Source of the DNA: Salvelinus alpinus
Lineage: Eukaryota; Chordata; Actinopteri; Salmoniformes; Salmonidae
NCBI RefSeq assembly: GCF_045679555.1
Contig: NC_092096.1
Span: forward strand, 22,599,211 to 22,663,210
Length of the DNA: 64,000 nucleotides
Reading direction: 5' to 3'
The notes beneath the pieces are model-generated. The model was not told the DNA's origin. It made no database searches and was given only the letters and a program-made list of their open reading frames with translations. Shown here one piece after another: positions 19,501-30,314 of the stretch; within the stretch, counting starts at the first letter, position 1, and each line of letters opens with the position of its first letter. The translations under genes were made by a program, and so were the position numbers.

Positions 19501-22500
19501 TAATTGCTCCTGTAAGTCTCTCTGGATAAGAGTGTCTGCTAAATTACTCAAATGTAAATGCAAAATGTGTTCAATTAAGACCAAGACAACCAGGGAGTTC
19601 CTTACTAATTAGTGACCTTAACTGATCAATGAAGAACAGGAGAGAAGCGAAAACCAACCGACACTCGGCCCTCCAGGAATTGACTTCCGACACCGCTGGG
19701 GGTTAATGGTTTAGGGGTATGGGCTTTTAAGGGACAGGGTTAAGGAGTTATAGGGTTCAGGGACACAGACAAAGGGCTTAACACCTGGCAGCTTATTGAT
19801 ACTGAATATGATGACATCACTCAAATAAAACAACAGAAGTATAAATGAATTCAATGAAATGAACTATGAGGAGCACTCTCTCTTCAGCCGGGTGAGTCTG
19901 ACTGACCATTGCCTCTCATCCTGTATGGCTCAATTGGTAGAGCATGAACCGCCAAAATTGTGGGTTCGCTTCCCGGGGCCACACACACGGAAAATGTATG
20001 CACGCATGACTGTAAGTCGCTTTGGATAAAAGTGTCTGTTAAATGGAATATATTATTATTTCATGACATTGACTCATAAAACAGTTTGACTTGGTAGCTT
20101 TGGCACTCCCCCTTGGTCAAATAATGATCATAGCACTCATTCCCCTCGAGGTTATCAGTCAGTCGCCAAGGTGCCAGGTTCTTTATCAGTAATTGTTTAA
20201 TAGAGAGGGGAGACATCAGTGCCACACCAGTGCAAACAGCTGTGAACCCAGTCCAGGCGCCTCTGCCGGGGCAAGTCTCTGTGTCTGGTAAAAGAGGTAT
20301 GAAGCCATGTAAAAAGTCATGTTAAAAAGGTGTTCTCATTTCCAGGTCAGGTTTGCTTGTGTTAGCTCGTTACGTTTGCAGCTAGAGATGTTGACACGGG
20401 CTTTTGCCCAAGACTTGAACGGGTGCCAAAATATTCCTTCATCCCTGCCTCAGAGGGAGAGAAAGCAGTCGCAAGTTACTACAGCAACTGCCCTCCTTAA
20501 GGCCACAATTTGGGCGGAGGCCATTTTGTTACAACTGCTGCCGCTAACTATTTCCAAGACGGTTTTAGTTCTTCTTTTCTTGTTGAAGTGTTTAATGTGA
20601 TTCACTGACTCACCGAGTTGTCAAAAGGAGACAAACGTGACAGCTGAAATTGGAGACAAGGCTATGTCTGCCTTGAATGTTCCCATAAATCTAGCCTGTC
20701 TATGTGCAACAGATGGGGTCACTATATGCCAAGAGACCTGACCTCACCCAAGCTTAACAAGGACACCGATCAATTCCCAAAGTAAACCATTTCAAAACTT
20801 GGCTCATTTCCTGAAGTGTCATGAAAAAAATAGTTTAGCTATTATTCTGGTCACTTTATCTGTTACTCTTAAACATATTAATCTCTCAGAGGTAACACCC
20901 AGACTCTTGGTTGACTGGGCTCCCTGGGTGGATGAGAAGGCTTAGTCCCATATAGCACCATATTACCTTCAGAGTGCACTACTGTTGACCCGGGCCCCAT
21001 AGGGCTCTGACCAACAGTAGAGCACTAAATAGGGAATAGGGTGCTATTTGGAATTCACCTGTAGTTGGCGTGGTTTGGAATGGTCAGTCTGTACTTGGCA
21101 CAGCCATCGGAATACAAAACTCTCTGACCAAGAAGTGAAAAGGCCACGGCTGTCCAGGGGTCGAGACCTACGGGAAAACTATGTGAATACAACCAGGACT
21201 ACTTCATTGGAACACCCAGTAGGAGTAACATCCATTATCACCACAGGGAAGCTGCAGGGGTAGTGTTCAGTAGGGCACAAAGTAACAAACCGGTTTGCAA
21301 GGGAAAACAAAAACCAATGTTCTTATTAGAGACGTTCGGGTAGTATCTGTACCTCCACGCTTCAAAACATTTACTTAAGCAATAAGGCCCGAGGGGGTGT
21401 GGTATATGGCCAATATACCACGGCTAAGGGCTGTTCTTAAGCACGACGCAACGCGGAGTATACAGCCCTTAGCCTTGGTATATTGGCCATATATCACAAA
21501 CCCCAGAGGTGCCTTATTGCCATTATAAACTGGTTACCAAAGTAATTAGAGCAGTAAAAATAAATGTTTTGTCATACCCGTGGTATACGGTCTGATATAC
21601 CACGACTGTCAGCCAATCAGCATTCAGGGCTCGAACCACCCAGTTTATAACACTGAACACGACTCCGCTCCTGGTTAGCCACATTATACATCTCAATAGT
21701 GTAAAGTGACTTCCTCTGCACTAGTTGGAGCTCCGTCGTCGGGATGGCTCACCTATAGATATGTGTCTAGAGGTCCCAAAGAAGGTGTAGAGCAGGACGG
21801 GGTAGAAGGAGGAGTACAGGCCATACACAGGAGGCACGGCAGCCAGCATGGCATAGGCAAGACCTGGGGAGAGAGGATGGGGGGAGAGATGGAATGATGT
21901 TCTACTACCCAGTGCATACACACATTGATACAACAGTAGCTAAGATTGGGAGAAGTCTGTCCATAATAAAGAACTACTCTACCTTCTTAACAGCAACGCA
22001 GGTCCTACAGGTTCTAGTTTTGTCGCACCTGGACTACTGCTCAGTCGTGTGGTCAGGTGCCACAAAGAGGGACTTAGAAAAATTGCAATTGGCTCAGAAC
22101 AGGGCAGCACGGCTGGCCCTTGGCTGTACACAGAGCGCTAATATTAATATATGCATGTCAATCTCTCCTGGCTCAAAGTGGAGGAGAGATTTACTTCATC
22201 ACTACTTGTATTTGTGAGAGGTGTTGACATGTTGAATGCACCAAGCTGTCTGTTTGAACTACTAGCACACAGATCAGACACCCATGAATACCCCACAAGA
22301 CACACCACCAGAGGTCTCTTCACAGTCCAAGTCCAGAACAGACTATGGAAGGCACATAGTACTACATAGAGCCATGACTACATGGAACTCGATTCCTCAT
22401 CAAGTAACTCATGCAAGCAATAAAATCACATTTAAAAAAGATAAAAATACACCTTATGGAACAACGGGGACTGAAGCAACACAAACACAGGCACATGCAT

Positions 22501-25345
22501 ACACACACACGATAACATATGCACCATACACCCACATGGATTTTGTGTTGTAGATATGTGGTAGTAGAGTAGGGGCCTGAGGGCACACACTTAATGTGTT
22601 GTGAAATATTTTTTAAATTGTATAACTTCCTTAATTTTGATGGACCCCAGGAAGAGAAGCTGCTGCCTTGGCAGGAACTAATGGGGATCCATAATAAATA
22701 CAGTACCAGTCAAAGTTAGGACACACTTATTCATTCGAGTTAAAAAAAAAAAAAATTATACTATTTTCTACATTGTAGAATAGTGAAGACACACTCTTGG
22801 CATCCAGGTGAAGCTGGTTGAGAGAATGCCAAGAGTGTGCAGAGCTGTCATCAAGGCAAAGGATGGCTAGTTTGAAGGATCTCAAATATAAAATATATTT
22901 TGATTTGTTTAAAACTTTTTTTGGTTACGACATGATTCCATGTGTTATTTCATAGTTTTGATGTCTTCACTATTATTCCACAATAGTAAAAATAAAGAAA
23001 AACACTGGAATGAGTAGGTGTGTCCAAACTTGACTGGTACTGTATATGCTGAACAAAAATATAAACGCAACAATTTCAAAGATGTTGCTGAGTTACAGTT
23101 CATATATATAAAGAAATCAGTCCATTTAAATAAATATATTAGGCCCTAATCTATGGATTTCATATGACTGGGCAAGGGCGCAGCAATTGGTGGGCATAGG
23201 TCCACCCACTGGGGAGCCAGGCCCAGTCAATCAGAATGGGTTTTTCCCCACAAAAGGGCTTTGTTACAGACAGAAATACTCCTCAGAAGAAGCCGGACGT
23301 GGAGGTCCTGGGCTGGTCTGCGGTTGTGAGGCCGGTTGGACGTATTGCCAAATGCTCCAAAATTACATTGAAAGTGGCTTATGGTTTTAAAAAAATAACA
23401 TTAAATGATCTGGCAACAGCTCTTGTGGACATTCCTGCAGTCAGCATGCCAATTGCACACTCCCTCAACTTGAGATTTCTGTGGCATTGTGTTGTGTGAC
23501 AAAACTGCACAGTTTAGAGTGGCCTTTTGTCCCCAGCACAAGGTGCATCTGTGTAATGATCCTGCTGTTTAATCAGCTTCTTAATATGCCTCACCTGTCA
23601 ACTGGATGGATTATCTAGCCAAAGAATGCTCACTAACTGGGATGTAAACAAATTTGTGCACAACATTTGAGAGAAATAAGCTTTTTGTGTGTATGGAAAA
23701 TTGTTGGGATCTTTTATTTCAGCTCATGGAACCAACACTTTACATGTTGTGTTTATATTTTTGTTTAGTATAAAACAATCTCTTCAGAAAGGCAGCATCT
23801 GGCATTACCACTTCAACACTCGTCCCTTATCTCCAAGCAGAAGCTGGTGGCCTAGCAGCCTTGTTGTTGGCTCAGCTCATGGCCGGTCTCACCAGTGGTG
23901 TGGCACTTTTCTTTATAGGTTTGTACCGACAGATGTATCATTGAATAAAATCCTTTTACAATATGAAGAAAATACATCCTCCAAATGCAACATCTGTGTA
24001 TACCTACACGTTGGCTCAAATACATGTTTTTTTTTTTATTACCCTCAAGCACTAAATTAGACCCTCCTAACGTCAAAATTGTCAATGATGGTGATCGCCT
24101 ATCGTGAATGACAATTTGTCATGTTTTTACAGGTGACATTCCAAGCTGCATCTGCCAAACCAGACATTTGATCTCTGCGTTGTTAATGTTAAAAGAATAT
24201 GGAGTCTTCTTGAATGATGTGTAACTACTGTTTCGTGAGTGAATTTTAAAGCACATGTCAACAACAAGCCATATCTGTATTTGATTTCAATCAAAGCATA
24301 AACTTGTAGGCTTTTTATTGGAACGTGTTGTTGAGTTTTAGTCGCTTTAAAGGGAAAAATCACAAACATTCAGCACAATCAACAATGATTCAGCTTCGAT
24401 ATAACTTTATTAAAACGAGCACCATTCTGAAAAGTGCCGCCCCTGACTCTAAACCCATCCTGGGAAGTGCAGCAGGATACCCCTGACTCCAACACCACTG
24501 ACCTTGAGGTAGCTGCATGACCCCCGTGCTGAGGCCTGAGACCAGGTCCCCAAACAGGTACTCCTTGACAGGATAGGACGGCAGCCATGTTAAAATGGGC
24601 AGGAAGCTCAGAGCAATGGCTTTGGCCTTCTCTGATGAGCAGCTGGGAAGAGAGAGAGTGAGTGAGTAGGTGTGTGTGTGTGTGTGTGTGCTTAATCAGC
24701 TTATCTATTAGGGAAGCTTCCTAGCAGCAAGTAAATGGGTGTGTACTTCTACTAGTGTAATACTAGACAAATTGTCAGATAAAAAAATAATAATCATAAC
24801 TTCACATAAGCTTTGAGTCGCAACAAATTTCCTGAAACAAGGTATTGCATAATTCCACATCCCAGTCACACACTCAGCAATGTTCTTCAATCCAGGTCAT
24901 CAAAACACTGATAGGTATGTCTACTGGGCTGGAACAACACTTGAACACACTGTGGGTCCCAATGACCAGGATTGAAGAACACAACACTACAGTCTGTTCA
25001 TATCTGTAACAGGGTTGTGTTCTTTAGTCGCCTGACGGCAGAAAACAAACTGTAACAGGGTGGGACTACCTGGACCTGTCCAATAAGAACCACAAATGTT
25101 TTCCATTTTCTGTTGCAAAACGTTTTGCTACAGTGTGTACTATTAAACACAACCCAGGTCTGTGGACACTAACTCGATGTATATGCTTACTGGAGCTGCT
25201 GTGCCAGTCTCTGCCTGATGGTCTTGGGGGTCCTCTCTCTCGGGTGCAGGAGCTGGGTGTGGAGGTAGGCCTCATTGAACACAGGCCGTTCCACACGGTA
25301 CATCAGCGGTGGGGACGCATCCTCGCAGGGCGTCACATGTTCCAT
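13565..25345 (-). CDS. slc26a5: Prestin, SLC26-family anion transporter
   Basis: Seventeen coding exons in transcription order: 25345-25191, 24642-24503, 21863-21753, 19280-19093, 18702-18538, 18246-18011, 17686-17539, 17361-17248, 16759-16682, 16401-16306, 15708-15602, 15400-15331, 15091-14999, 14793-14665, 14369-14154, 13906-13852 and 13704-13565. All phases close, giving 746 residues (human 744). The start [20 protein letters not shown] suits fish prestin. The sulfate-transporter signature [12 protein letters not shown]...[10 protein letters not shown] lies at about 107-135. An N-glycosylation-rich loop has NGT and NTT sequons, and [18 protein letters not shown] lies near 370-388. The SR pair in CSMSRSLVQ (S406-R407) corresponds to the anion-site serine and arginine of mammalian prestin. 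A STAS domain follows from about 514, ending HDAVLHC. Teleost prestin is chiefly an electrogenic anion exchanger rather than a strong motor. The position next to psmc2, in minus orientation, matches human. An SLC26A6-like paralogue is the main alternative. Non-coding 5' exons were not found. Confidence 0.87.
15846..16078. repeat. 29-bp minisatellite, about 8 units, in a slc26a5 intron
   Basis: Eight units of 29 bp run without gaps, each containing CAAACTGATCTGGGACCAGG and CTTCCATAG. ACCAGGCTTCC and ACAAGGCTACC variants are intermingled. On the minus strand the array stays open for 69 codons only because 29-bp units shift frame regularly. It lies in the intron between exons 15602-15708 and 16306-16401. 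Confidence 0.85.
16985..17212. repeat. Salmonid dispersed repeat starting TCAAATCAAATTTTATTTGT
   Basis: The stretch starts ATCAAATCAAATTTTATTTG and includes ACAGGTGTAGACCTTACAG and AATGCTTACTTACAAACCC. Related copies lie at 41765-41885 and, inverted, at about 50345-50490. A GT microsatellite immediately precedes it. The family is common in salmonid introns; I do not know its transposon class. Confidence 0.7.
19384..19553 (+). mobile_element. tRNA-derived SINE in a slc26a5 intron
   Basis: A degenerate tRNA-like head (GGTTAAGAGCGTTATGACAC, ACCGAAATG, TGGTTCAAAATC) is followed by TTGAGCAAGGCACTTAACCC and the tail CTCTCTGGATAAGAGTGTCT. The layout matches the SINE at 4061-4262 with a different tail. 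Confidence 0.7.
19920..20050 (+). mobile_element. Second tRNA-derived SINE in the same slc26a5 intron
   Basis: The head TGTATGGCTCAATTGGTAGA is an A box like that of tRNA-Ala genes, and GTGGGTTCGCTTCCCGGGG holds a changed B box. The tail GTAAGTCGCTTTGGATAAAA followed by GTGTCTGTTAAATGG is shared with other fish SINEs. It lies 370 bp from the SINE at 19384. Confidence 0.7.
21371..21650. mobile_element. Inverted-repeat MITE-like element, copy 1
   Basis: The element has internal inverted repeats (GTGGTATATGGCCAATATAC against GTATATTGGCCATATATCAC) and a conserved end with CAGCCAATCAGCATTCAGGG then CCACCCAGTTTATAA. Other copies lie at 45895-46146 (inverted) and 53813-53966 (right part only). It has no coding capacity and is one of the commonest short repeats of salmonids. 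Confidence 0.7.
21905..22700 (+). mobile_element. LINE 3' end (non-LTR retrotransposon, L2-like)
   Basis: A reading frame at 21894-22217 encodes the C-terminal end of a reverse-transcriptase ORF, with [20 protein letters not shown] and [15 protein letters not shown], typical of the thumb region of L2/jockey-like LINEs. The frame then shifts into 22151-22369 and 22284-22553. The 3' tail has TTGATGGACCCCAGGAAGAG and ends GGGGATCCATAATAAATA. Everything upstream of the thumb is missing, a normal 5' truncation. It lies in slc26a5 intron 2, antisense to the gene. Confidence 0.8.
22701..23042. mobile_element. Non-autonomous Tc1-like MITE, 342 bp
   Basis: Terminal inverted repeats CAGTACCAGTCAAAGTTAGG and TCCAAACTTGACTGGTACTG are flanked by TA on each side, as expected for Tc1/mariner insertion. 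The interior (about 22750-22860) is itself partly palindromic around GAAGACACACTCTTGGCATC. It has no transposase. It abuts the LINE tail on the left and another Tc1 derivative on the right. Confidence 0.8.
23047..23771 (-). mobile_element. Internally deleted Tc1-like element, copy 1
   Basis: The ends GCTGAACAAAAATATAAACG and TTTATATTTTTGTTTAGTAT are the terminal repeats of a common salmonid Tc1 family. On the minus strand the middle retains degraded pieces of the transposase N-terminus (helix-turn-helix region, about 23400-23500), but the catalytic core is gone. A sister deletion copy with a different breakpoint lies at 34391-35043. Confidence 0.78.
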
Positions 25346-27191
25346 AACACAGACAGGACACTGGGCATGTCAGAGAAAGGGGGCAGCTCCTAGCTTAAGT
25401 AGGCTCTTTCTCTCTCTCTCTGTGTGGTTCGCCGTCTCCTTTTCCACACGTCCTGCTTCCTCCCGCTGCTCTGCTGAGAGAGGAAGACAAAACAGTCAGT
25501 AACTGTTTAGACCAAATGTTTTTGAAGAAAAGCGTTGTTTTGACCAAACTCCAGCAGGGTTGAGCACCATGCGGCTGGTAGTTCACATTAATAGAGTAGC
25601 CCTATTTATGGAGATTACAATGCGTTTCTGATTATTTTTGGGGGGGGGTAATGTTTTCAGACATATGGGCTATCTTTTCAAGCAAATATTTTTGAACTGA
25701 TATTGCAAAATTGTGACCAAATTTTCTGCTCCATGTGGAAAAAGAAAAACAGGGGTTTATTCACTAGGAACCAAAGGGGAAGAAACAGGAAGTGAACTCC
25801 TGAACTTGTCCAATAAGAAACTGGTTTTCGTGGCAAAATGTTCTGTTGCAAATAGTTGTACTACAGTTGGCACTAATGAATACACCTCATGTGTGTTCTA
25901 CATAAGAAAGTTTACACTCCAAAATCAATGCAGAGATAGGAGCCTATTCGTTGGGCTAAAGAACAGTCCAAACTACACTTCAGACTGACTGTGGTAGCCT
26001 GGCCTACACAACATGGCAAACCAGAGGATATTGACCTTTCAGGTTGAAAGCTACTTAGAGGAAAGGTCTCCAGCAGCCTTACTAAAAATAGACATCCATA
26101 TTCTTATCATATACTTTATAGACTTCTGCGGCAATGGTAAACATGATCACATTACTCTTAATCAGAACAACGTCTAAAGCAGGGCTTTCCAACCGTTGTT
26201 CCTGGAGAGCTACCCTCCTTTATAGGCATTGACGTAAAGGTATAGGCTATGACTGACTACTTACTGTAAAATCAGAATATTTAAACAAAAATTCAACATG
26301 AAATTAAATATATTAAACTGAACTTCTGGAACCCTGACAACAAAGACGTGAAGTTATAACACCATGTGTATAGTAACTGGCTGTTCCTCGTGATTTTGTT
26401 AGATGCCTAGCGACTTGTGTCATCACTGACAAAACACAACCACATCCTCAAAATAAAAGGTAGCTAACTAACGTCAGCCACATGTTTTAACCTGAATTGC
26501 AGGTTACAGAGGAATGTGTAGCGGAAAAGTGATGGCTATCTACAGAATGAAAAGCGAACATGACAGATGCGAATGAAGGACCATTTCTTACCTTCCCGAC
26601 CTCAGCCTAGGAAGTCACACTCTGACGCGATTGACCCGAATTCAATGTTAGAAACTGACCGCGCATCTAGGCTCCGGTTACAGCTTAACACCGGGAATGT
26701 AGTTTTACAACCGTCGACACTCGACAGCCGCATACTCCACCAGAGGAAGATCACTTGATGGAGTGGGGAGCACGTCAACTCTGACGTCACTAAACCAGTG
26801 ATCATGGGACTTGTATTTTCTTTCCTACAGTAGTTGGATAATGATAGAAATGTATTCCCCTTTTCTTATTATCGTTATTGGTGCTATCTATATACGTATT
26901 ATAGTTCTTTGGTTGGTGTTTTTCCGAAGTATATGCATCTACATTTCCTAAATACTCACCTAAATTAGAAAAAATATATATAAATTGGTTTTGTTTCAGT
27001 TTATCATACTACATAATTCCGTGAATGTTGTCAACACTGACAATTGCCTTGCAGATAAAAAAATAAAAGACAGAAGATCACTCATTCTCCCATGGAATAG
27101 TAGTCCGGTCGGCCTGGCCCTATTGATAGGCATTGCTATCCAGTGTCCTTGGGACGTTCCTACCCTAAACCCTAACAACCCAGTCTCACAT

Positions 27192-27680
27192 ATTGTGAAA
27201 TAGACACGAATTGCCTATTGGAAATGTGTGACAGACACACGAAAAAGTATATGTTTTCGTGTGCAGTACACGATTTTGTATACAGTGCATTTCCATCACT
27301 GATAAAGACACTAGGTTACTTAATACAGAAACGAAAGGGAGGGGCGTATAACGCGAAAATCTAGCAAACCGAAGGTTGTGTGTTCGAATCTCTTCATGGA
27401 TAACTTTAGCATTTTCGCTACTTTGCAACTACTTTGCATGTTAGCTAACCCTTCCCCTAACCTTAACCCAACTCCAAAACCTAACCCTTTAACTACTTAG
27501 CTAGCATATTAACCACAACCTTAACCCCTAACCGTGCTAATGTTAGCCTCGGCAAATTGGAATTCTTGAAATGTACACAAATGCGTCAAGAAAATAGTGT
27601 AATACACAGGAAATGCGTTGTGATGAAAATCGTGCCTGTCACGAATTTCGAATAAGTCATTTGTGTCTATTTCACAATAA
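27192..27680. mobile_element. 489-bp element with about 50-bp terminal inverted repeats
   Basis: The left repeat begins ATTGTGAAATAGACAC and runs to ACAGACACACGA near 27242. The right repeat, read on the minus strand, begins ATTGTGAAATAGACACAAAT and runs to ACAGGCACGA. The two differ at only a handful of sites. Inside are a tRNA B-box-like GTGTTCGAATC near 27380 and several CCCTAACC-like words. No transposase is present. Confidence 0.8.
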
Positions 27681-28804
27681 GCCGTGACAGTGTGTTGAAC
27701 GTTAACCCTTACCTTAACCATTTTAAATGTCAACTTCAATGGTCTACGGACCCCATACAGATACAAAGGCGCTCTCGAGTGGCCTTCTTGTGTAAAATAA
27801 ATATATTCATGAAATATTATTAACGTGCTCAAATAATATTCCGACAGATGGCGCCATTGTGTGCTTTTTACAAGCTCGTGTCTCGGTTCTGCTTGTTTTT
27901 GAGCAGGGTACGTCACTAATCACTAGATGTCTCAGTTCTGCTTTTTGACATTATATTGCTGGCATTAAATTATAGATACTTGGTCAAAGGCTTAGGTCAC
28001 CTATACTGCCTAAGTACTGTACTTTATAAAGGGGCAGGTGGGTCCTGCATTCAAACATATGGTTAGGAAATGGTCATGGATCTAAATGTTGGCTGTGTGT
28101 AAACTTGACAACTTCAAACCTTCAAAGTCAATCTTAAATGGCCAATTGGGTGTACCAATTTCACCACCACTACTATATCCACCACTAATTTCATTACTAC
28201 TACTTATCAGGCAAAAAATAACAACTTAGGTTGGGTACATTCATGTATTTTCTCTACTCTATAGGCTAGGAGCATGCCGTACTGAACAGAGGACCCTTTA
28301 ATCCATAGCCTCCTTGTAAAAATAAGAGGACCAGATCCAACTTGTCTGGTGCTAGCAGGCAGCCAGCTGGCACTAAAGGGCGACCCCAGAGGAGGGCTAC
28401 CTGGAAGGCTGCCAGTGACTAAGAGAGTCCCAGTTCTCAAAAGCCTCCTGGACAGGGTCTGTGTAGTCTAATACCCTGCCATAACAGCATTCTCCCTTTA
28501 CACATCACACCATTCATTACAGGCCATAAGAGTAAATTATTTGGTCCTTTTTATTTTATTTTGTATCACTTTAAAAAAAAAAGAATGGTGATCTCAGATG
28601 AAGGCACATGGTAATCTGAATTTCCTCACAATTCAAGGCATAAATACTATTCACTGTTCTCTCTTTGTGCATCTGTTTTACTTTGTAATCATATGAGAAC
28701 ATCAATCTCAAAGGAACTGCCTGTCTCAATTCTGCATGTCCGGACAAAGCCATGACCTAAGCAAAACTGTCATGTTGAGTCATTCACACTTTGTCAGATT
28801 ATTT

Positions 28805-29655
28805 AAATGCCCATTGCAGTCAAAGTTCAGTTTTTCTATGTTTTGTAGCAATTGTACAACAGCTGATTAACTAACACTGTAAAAGCGTTTAAAAAATCCT
28901 GATAGTTGCTGCTTGAAAATCCAATCGACATAGGACCTTCTAATCAGCAGGTTTTCATGGGCGGGAGTTTCGGATTGCCAGGTGACGTCACCAGGCGGTA
29001 ATTTGGTTAATAGACCAATAACAAAGAGAGTTCCAAACATAGAGATCCTATTAAATTACTAGAGGGGGTCTATGTTATAAACCCTCAAAGTTCCAGAATG
29101 GAGTGAAAATGGCAGCCAAATTGGTCAGGGACAAATCCAAACTAGTCTATGAATGGCCGTTGAGGCATAATCCAGATTTTACTTATGCAGAAAAATATAT
29201 GTAAGGCATGTGATATACCCGAAATTGTGTATTAAAATATTGTCAGATCATTTTAAATACCGTTTTTATACACATTTTCTGTATAAATAGCCTCTAAAAT
29301 ACATGATCCTAAATGTCTACATTTTTGTTTTCTTGGAAAGCTGTGAGTGCTATATTTTAAATTCTTAAAATTTATTATTTTACACAATATCTGATCGGAA
29401 TGGCTGACCTTTAGGCCATCATAAGAAGTGTCAAGTCTCGTCTAGTATTCTAATTCCTAATTCTGCCAATAACAGCTAGTTTTCCGTTTTCCCCTCCCAA
29501 CTCAGACCACTCACAGAAAGTCCTAGCAAAATTCTTGCTTGAGAAATAGTTTTTTGCCCATTTTTTATTGAAATCTATTACATTAATGTACTTAGCTAAT
29601 TGTTACCCATAAATTATTTGATATTGATATAAAAACGGCTAATTGGGCCTTTAAT
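28805..29655. repeat. Salmonid dispersed repeat, longer copy
   Basis: It contains GGTGACGTCACCAGGCGGTA, TTAATAGACCAATAACAAAG and GCCAATAACAGCTAGTTTTC. The same blocks in the same order recur in shorter form at 40437-40765 in tspan33 intron 1. In this copy a stretch from about 29055 to 29450 separates the blocks, which could be a later insertion or a part lost from the other copy. Class unknown. Confidence 0.65.
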
Positions 29656-30314
29656 GTGAAACTGACAAACCCTTTACATTAAAGATATTTGACACTATGT
29701 TAGGCTAAATCATGTAAACTTGAGCAAGTGTGTATTTATTGTGTAATTTGTGTACCAGTTTGATCTTCTGTAGTCAAATGCACCTATAGCCTCAAACCTC
29801 AAGCATAACATTGGTTTGTTAATCATGTTTTAATTCATTAAAGCAAATTAATAGTTTTTATTTTGTATTGTTTTGTAATTGATTACATTGCAGATACCAA
29901 ACAAATTCAAAGTTACGCATTCGGCTACATCCGTCAATCATTAATCACAGTAGGACAAGCAACTTTGAAACAGGTGACCCGCGTCGCACAATACTGAGAA
30001 AGACGCCCTCTTTACAAACCCAAGGTTGCGCTGCGGCTGTAGGCTTTTGCTCGTGTCTCTGTTGTGTATGTAGCCTATTTTCTCTAGACTTGTCTGAATA
30101 AGGAAATGTAATAGGAATCCAGCACCACCGAGTGTGAGTAGTGACTCGCCCTACAACTTAGGCTACTGTACTTTACTCCGTAAATTAAAACCGTAAATAA
30201 AAAGTAGCTATAAACGCACGTATGAATGCGTTGATATACCTGGACTATTGCGGAAAGACCAAGGAAGGTGATAGCCTACATTTACGCACGGATTGGGAAT
30301 TCTGATTTTTAACC

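Larger units (their letters stand above)
25346..30314. other. Divergent spacer between slc26a5 and tspan33
   Basis: The interval should contain the non-coding 5' exons and promoters of both genes. It holds dispersed repeat fragments (25705-25890; a piece with GGGCTTTCCAACCGTTGTTC near 26177), an inverted-repeat element at 27192-27680 and a larger dispersed repeat at 28805-29655. The last 600 bp before tspan33 lack recognisable repeats and are the likely promoter and 5' UTR. No open frame there resembles a protein family I know. Confidence 0.7.

Noticed and set aside
19920-19985. Possible tRNA gene on the plus strand
   Set aside because: The tRNA-like head continues into the GTAAGTCGCTTTGGATAAAA tail of fish SINEs and the anticodon arm is degenerate.
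20319-20600. 93-codon open frame in a slc26a5 intron
   Set aside because: No recognisable domain, no splice partner and biased composition. It is consistent with a chance frame.
13565-25345. Annotation as slc26a6
   Set aside because: Several motifs look A6-like, but the position beside psmc2, the orientation, the start MEHVT...YRVERPVF and the length favour slc26a5. The alternative is kept as a caveat.
27430-27540. CCCTAACC-like words as an interstitial telomere
   Set aside because: The words are irregular, not a TTAGGG array, and lie within an inverted-repeat element.
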